Both the position numbers and the translations under genes were made by a program. From Spirochaetaceae bacterium (GTDB lineage: Bacteria > Spirochaetota > Spirochaetia > Treponematales > Breznakiellaceae), in contig JAITHM010000113.1 of the NCBI GenBank assembly GCA_031279965.1, positions 1 to 6,309 of the forward strand: a stretch of 6,309 nt of DNA, given 5' to 3'. The first letter of the stretch is position 1; every line of letters starts with the position of its first letter. Of this stretch, positions 6,134 to 6,309 are shown one piece after another. The notes under the pieces were generated by a model. The model was given only the letters and a program-made list of their open reading frames with translations, made no database searches and was not told the origin of the DNA.

Positions 6134-6309
6134 ATGAGGATGAATAACCTTTTTCAACAGCAAAATTGGGCTCTTTTTATGCGGCTTTCGGGCAGGCGGT
6201 GCGGGTATTCATACATGTGCGGATCTTCATTTGGGCCCGCCCCCCCCCCCCCCACCCACAGCAGAAAGTGTTGGATGGGACAGGCAAAAAACAAAACAAA
6301 AAATATTTA
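6134..6309 (+). CDS. Possible 5' end of an unrecognised gene, runs off the window
   Basis: From ATG 6134 the frame is open for 58 codons to the window end, starting MRMNNLFQQQNWALFMRLSG. No domain or signal peptide is recognised. The predicted peptide turns Pro-rich over a run of 14 C (6240-6253) and then Lys/Asn-rich over an A-rich tail, which is not protein-like. Support is limited to the promoter just upstream; if that is used, the message would be leaderless or nearly so. ATG 6179 is another possible start. The frame beyond 6240 depends on the exact C count, so this may be an untranslated leader, a different frame or a low-quality contig end. Confidence 0.2.
   Translation, partial: MRMNNLFQQQNWALFMRLSGRRCGYSYMCGSSFGPAPPPPTHSRKCWMGQAKNKTKNI
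6240..6253. repeat. Homopolymer of 14 C
   Basis: Fourteen C in a row (poly-G on the minus strand), preceded by GGGCCCG. It is about 105 nt downstream of the right-facing promoter. Such tracts change length by slippage in phase-variable genes of several host-associated bacteria, but they are also typical of sequencing or assembly error near a contig end. Confidence 0.9.

Larger units (their letters stand above)
5923..6309. other. Gene-poor right end: two outward promoters and low-complexity tail
   Basis: This 387-nt stretch contains the nifS Shine-Dalgarno and promoter, then about 115 nt (5981-6097) of largely AT-rich sequence with no gene, tRNA-like fold or convincing site that I can see. 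The right-facing promoter and the weak open frame follow. The last 70 nt are low complexity: a 14-C run, then an A-rich end. On the minus strand the longest frame I noticed starts with ATG around 6231 and has only 17 codons, without a Shine-Dalgarno. Confidence 0.6.

Noticed and set aside
6067..6197. Seven-base inverted repeat CCTGCCC / GGGCAGG around the rightward promoter
   Set aside because: The arms are about 120 nt apart and too short to exceed chance in a GC-rich patch.
1..6309. CRISPR array, tRNA, rRNA, insertion sequence or attachment site
   Set aside because: No regularly spaced repeats, transposase, recombinase, flanking direct repeats or tRNA-like clover-leaf sequence were seen on either strand.

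Overview
The window holds two complete gene pairs that face each other tail to tail, followed by a gene-poor right end. On the + strand a SulP-family anion transporter with a C-terminal STAS domain (41-1852) is followed after 3 nt by a soluble hybrid histidine kinase (1856-4156). On the - strand a cysteine desulfurase (nifS, 5922-4756) is followed after 8 nt by a two-domain NifU-type Fe-S scaffold (nifU, 4747-4160). The two convergent stop codons are only 3 nt apart.

Organism: certainly bacterial. Moderate GC, a hybrid kinase of PAS-HisKA-HATPase-REC-HPt layout with an extra C-terminal helical module, and NifU made of IscU plus BFD-like domains without an Nfu domain would suit a host-associated spirochaete such as Treponema. 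Anaerobic Firmicutes or another anaerobe remain possible. This placement is an inference from protein style and could not be checked by search.

How the parts work together: nifS and nifU form one transcription unit with a near-consensus sigma-70 promoter (TTGACG-N17-TATACT), a strong Shine-Dalgarno for nifS, and a nifU Shine-Dalgarno that overlaps the nifS stop. NifS takes sulfur from cysteine and NifU assembles the Fe-S cluster. The kinase ribosome-binding site lies in the last codons of the transporter gene, so transporter and kinase are probably translated together. The kinase carries every phosphorelay relay residue (H149, D440, H607), but its final DNA-binding or output partner is not in the window. 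A perfect 12-bp hairpin sits in the last codons of the kinase gene, where it is ideally placed to terminate the nifSU transcript coming from the other side.

Right end (5923-6309): the nifS promoter, then a second good sigma-70-like promoter pointing the other way (TTGACG-N17-TATATT, 6098-6126), an open reading frame that runs off the window, and a run of 14 C. The C run could be a phase-variation tract or a sequencing or assembly artefact at a contig end.

Overall these are recognisable housekeeping and signalling genes. No convincing novel system was found. The most interesting points are the transporter-kinase coupling, the terminator hairpin inside a coding region, and the homopolymer downstream of a strong promoter.
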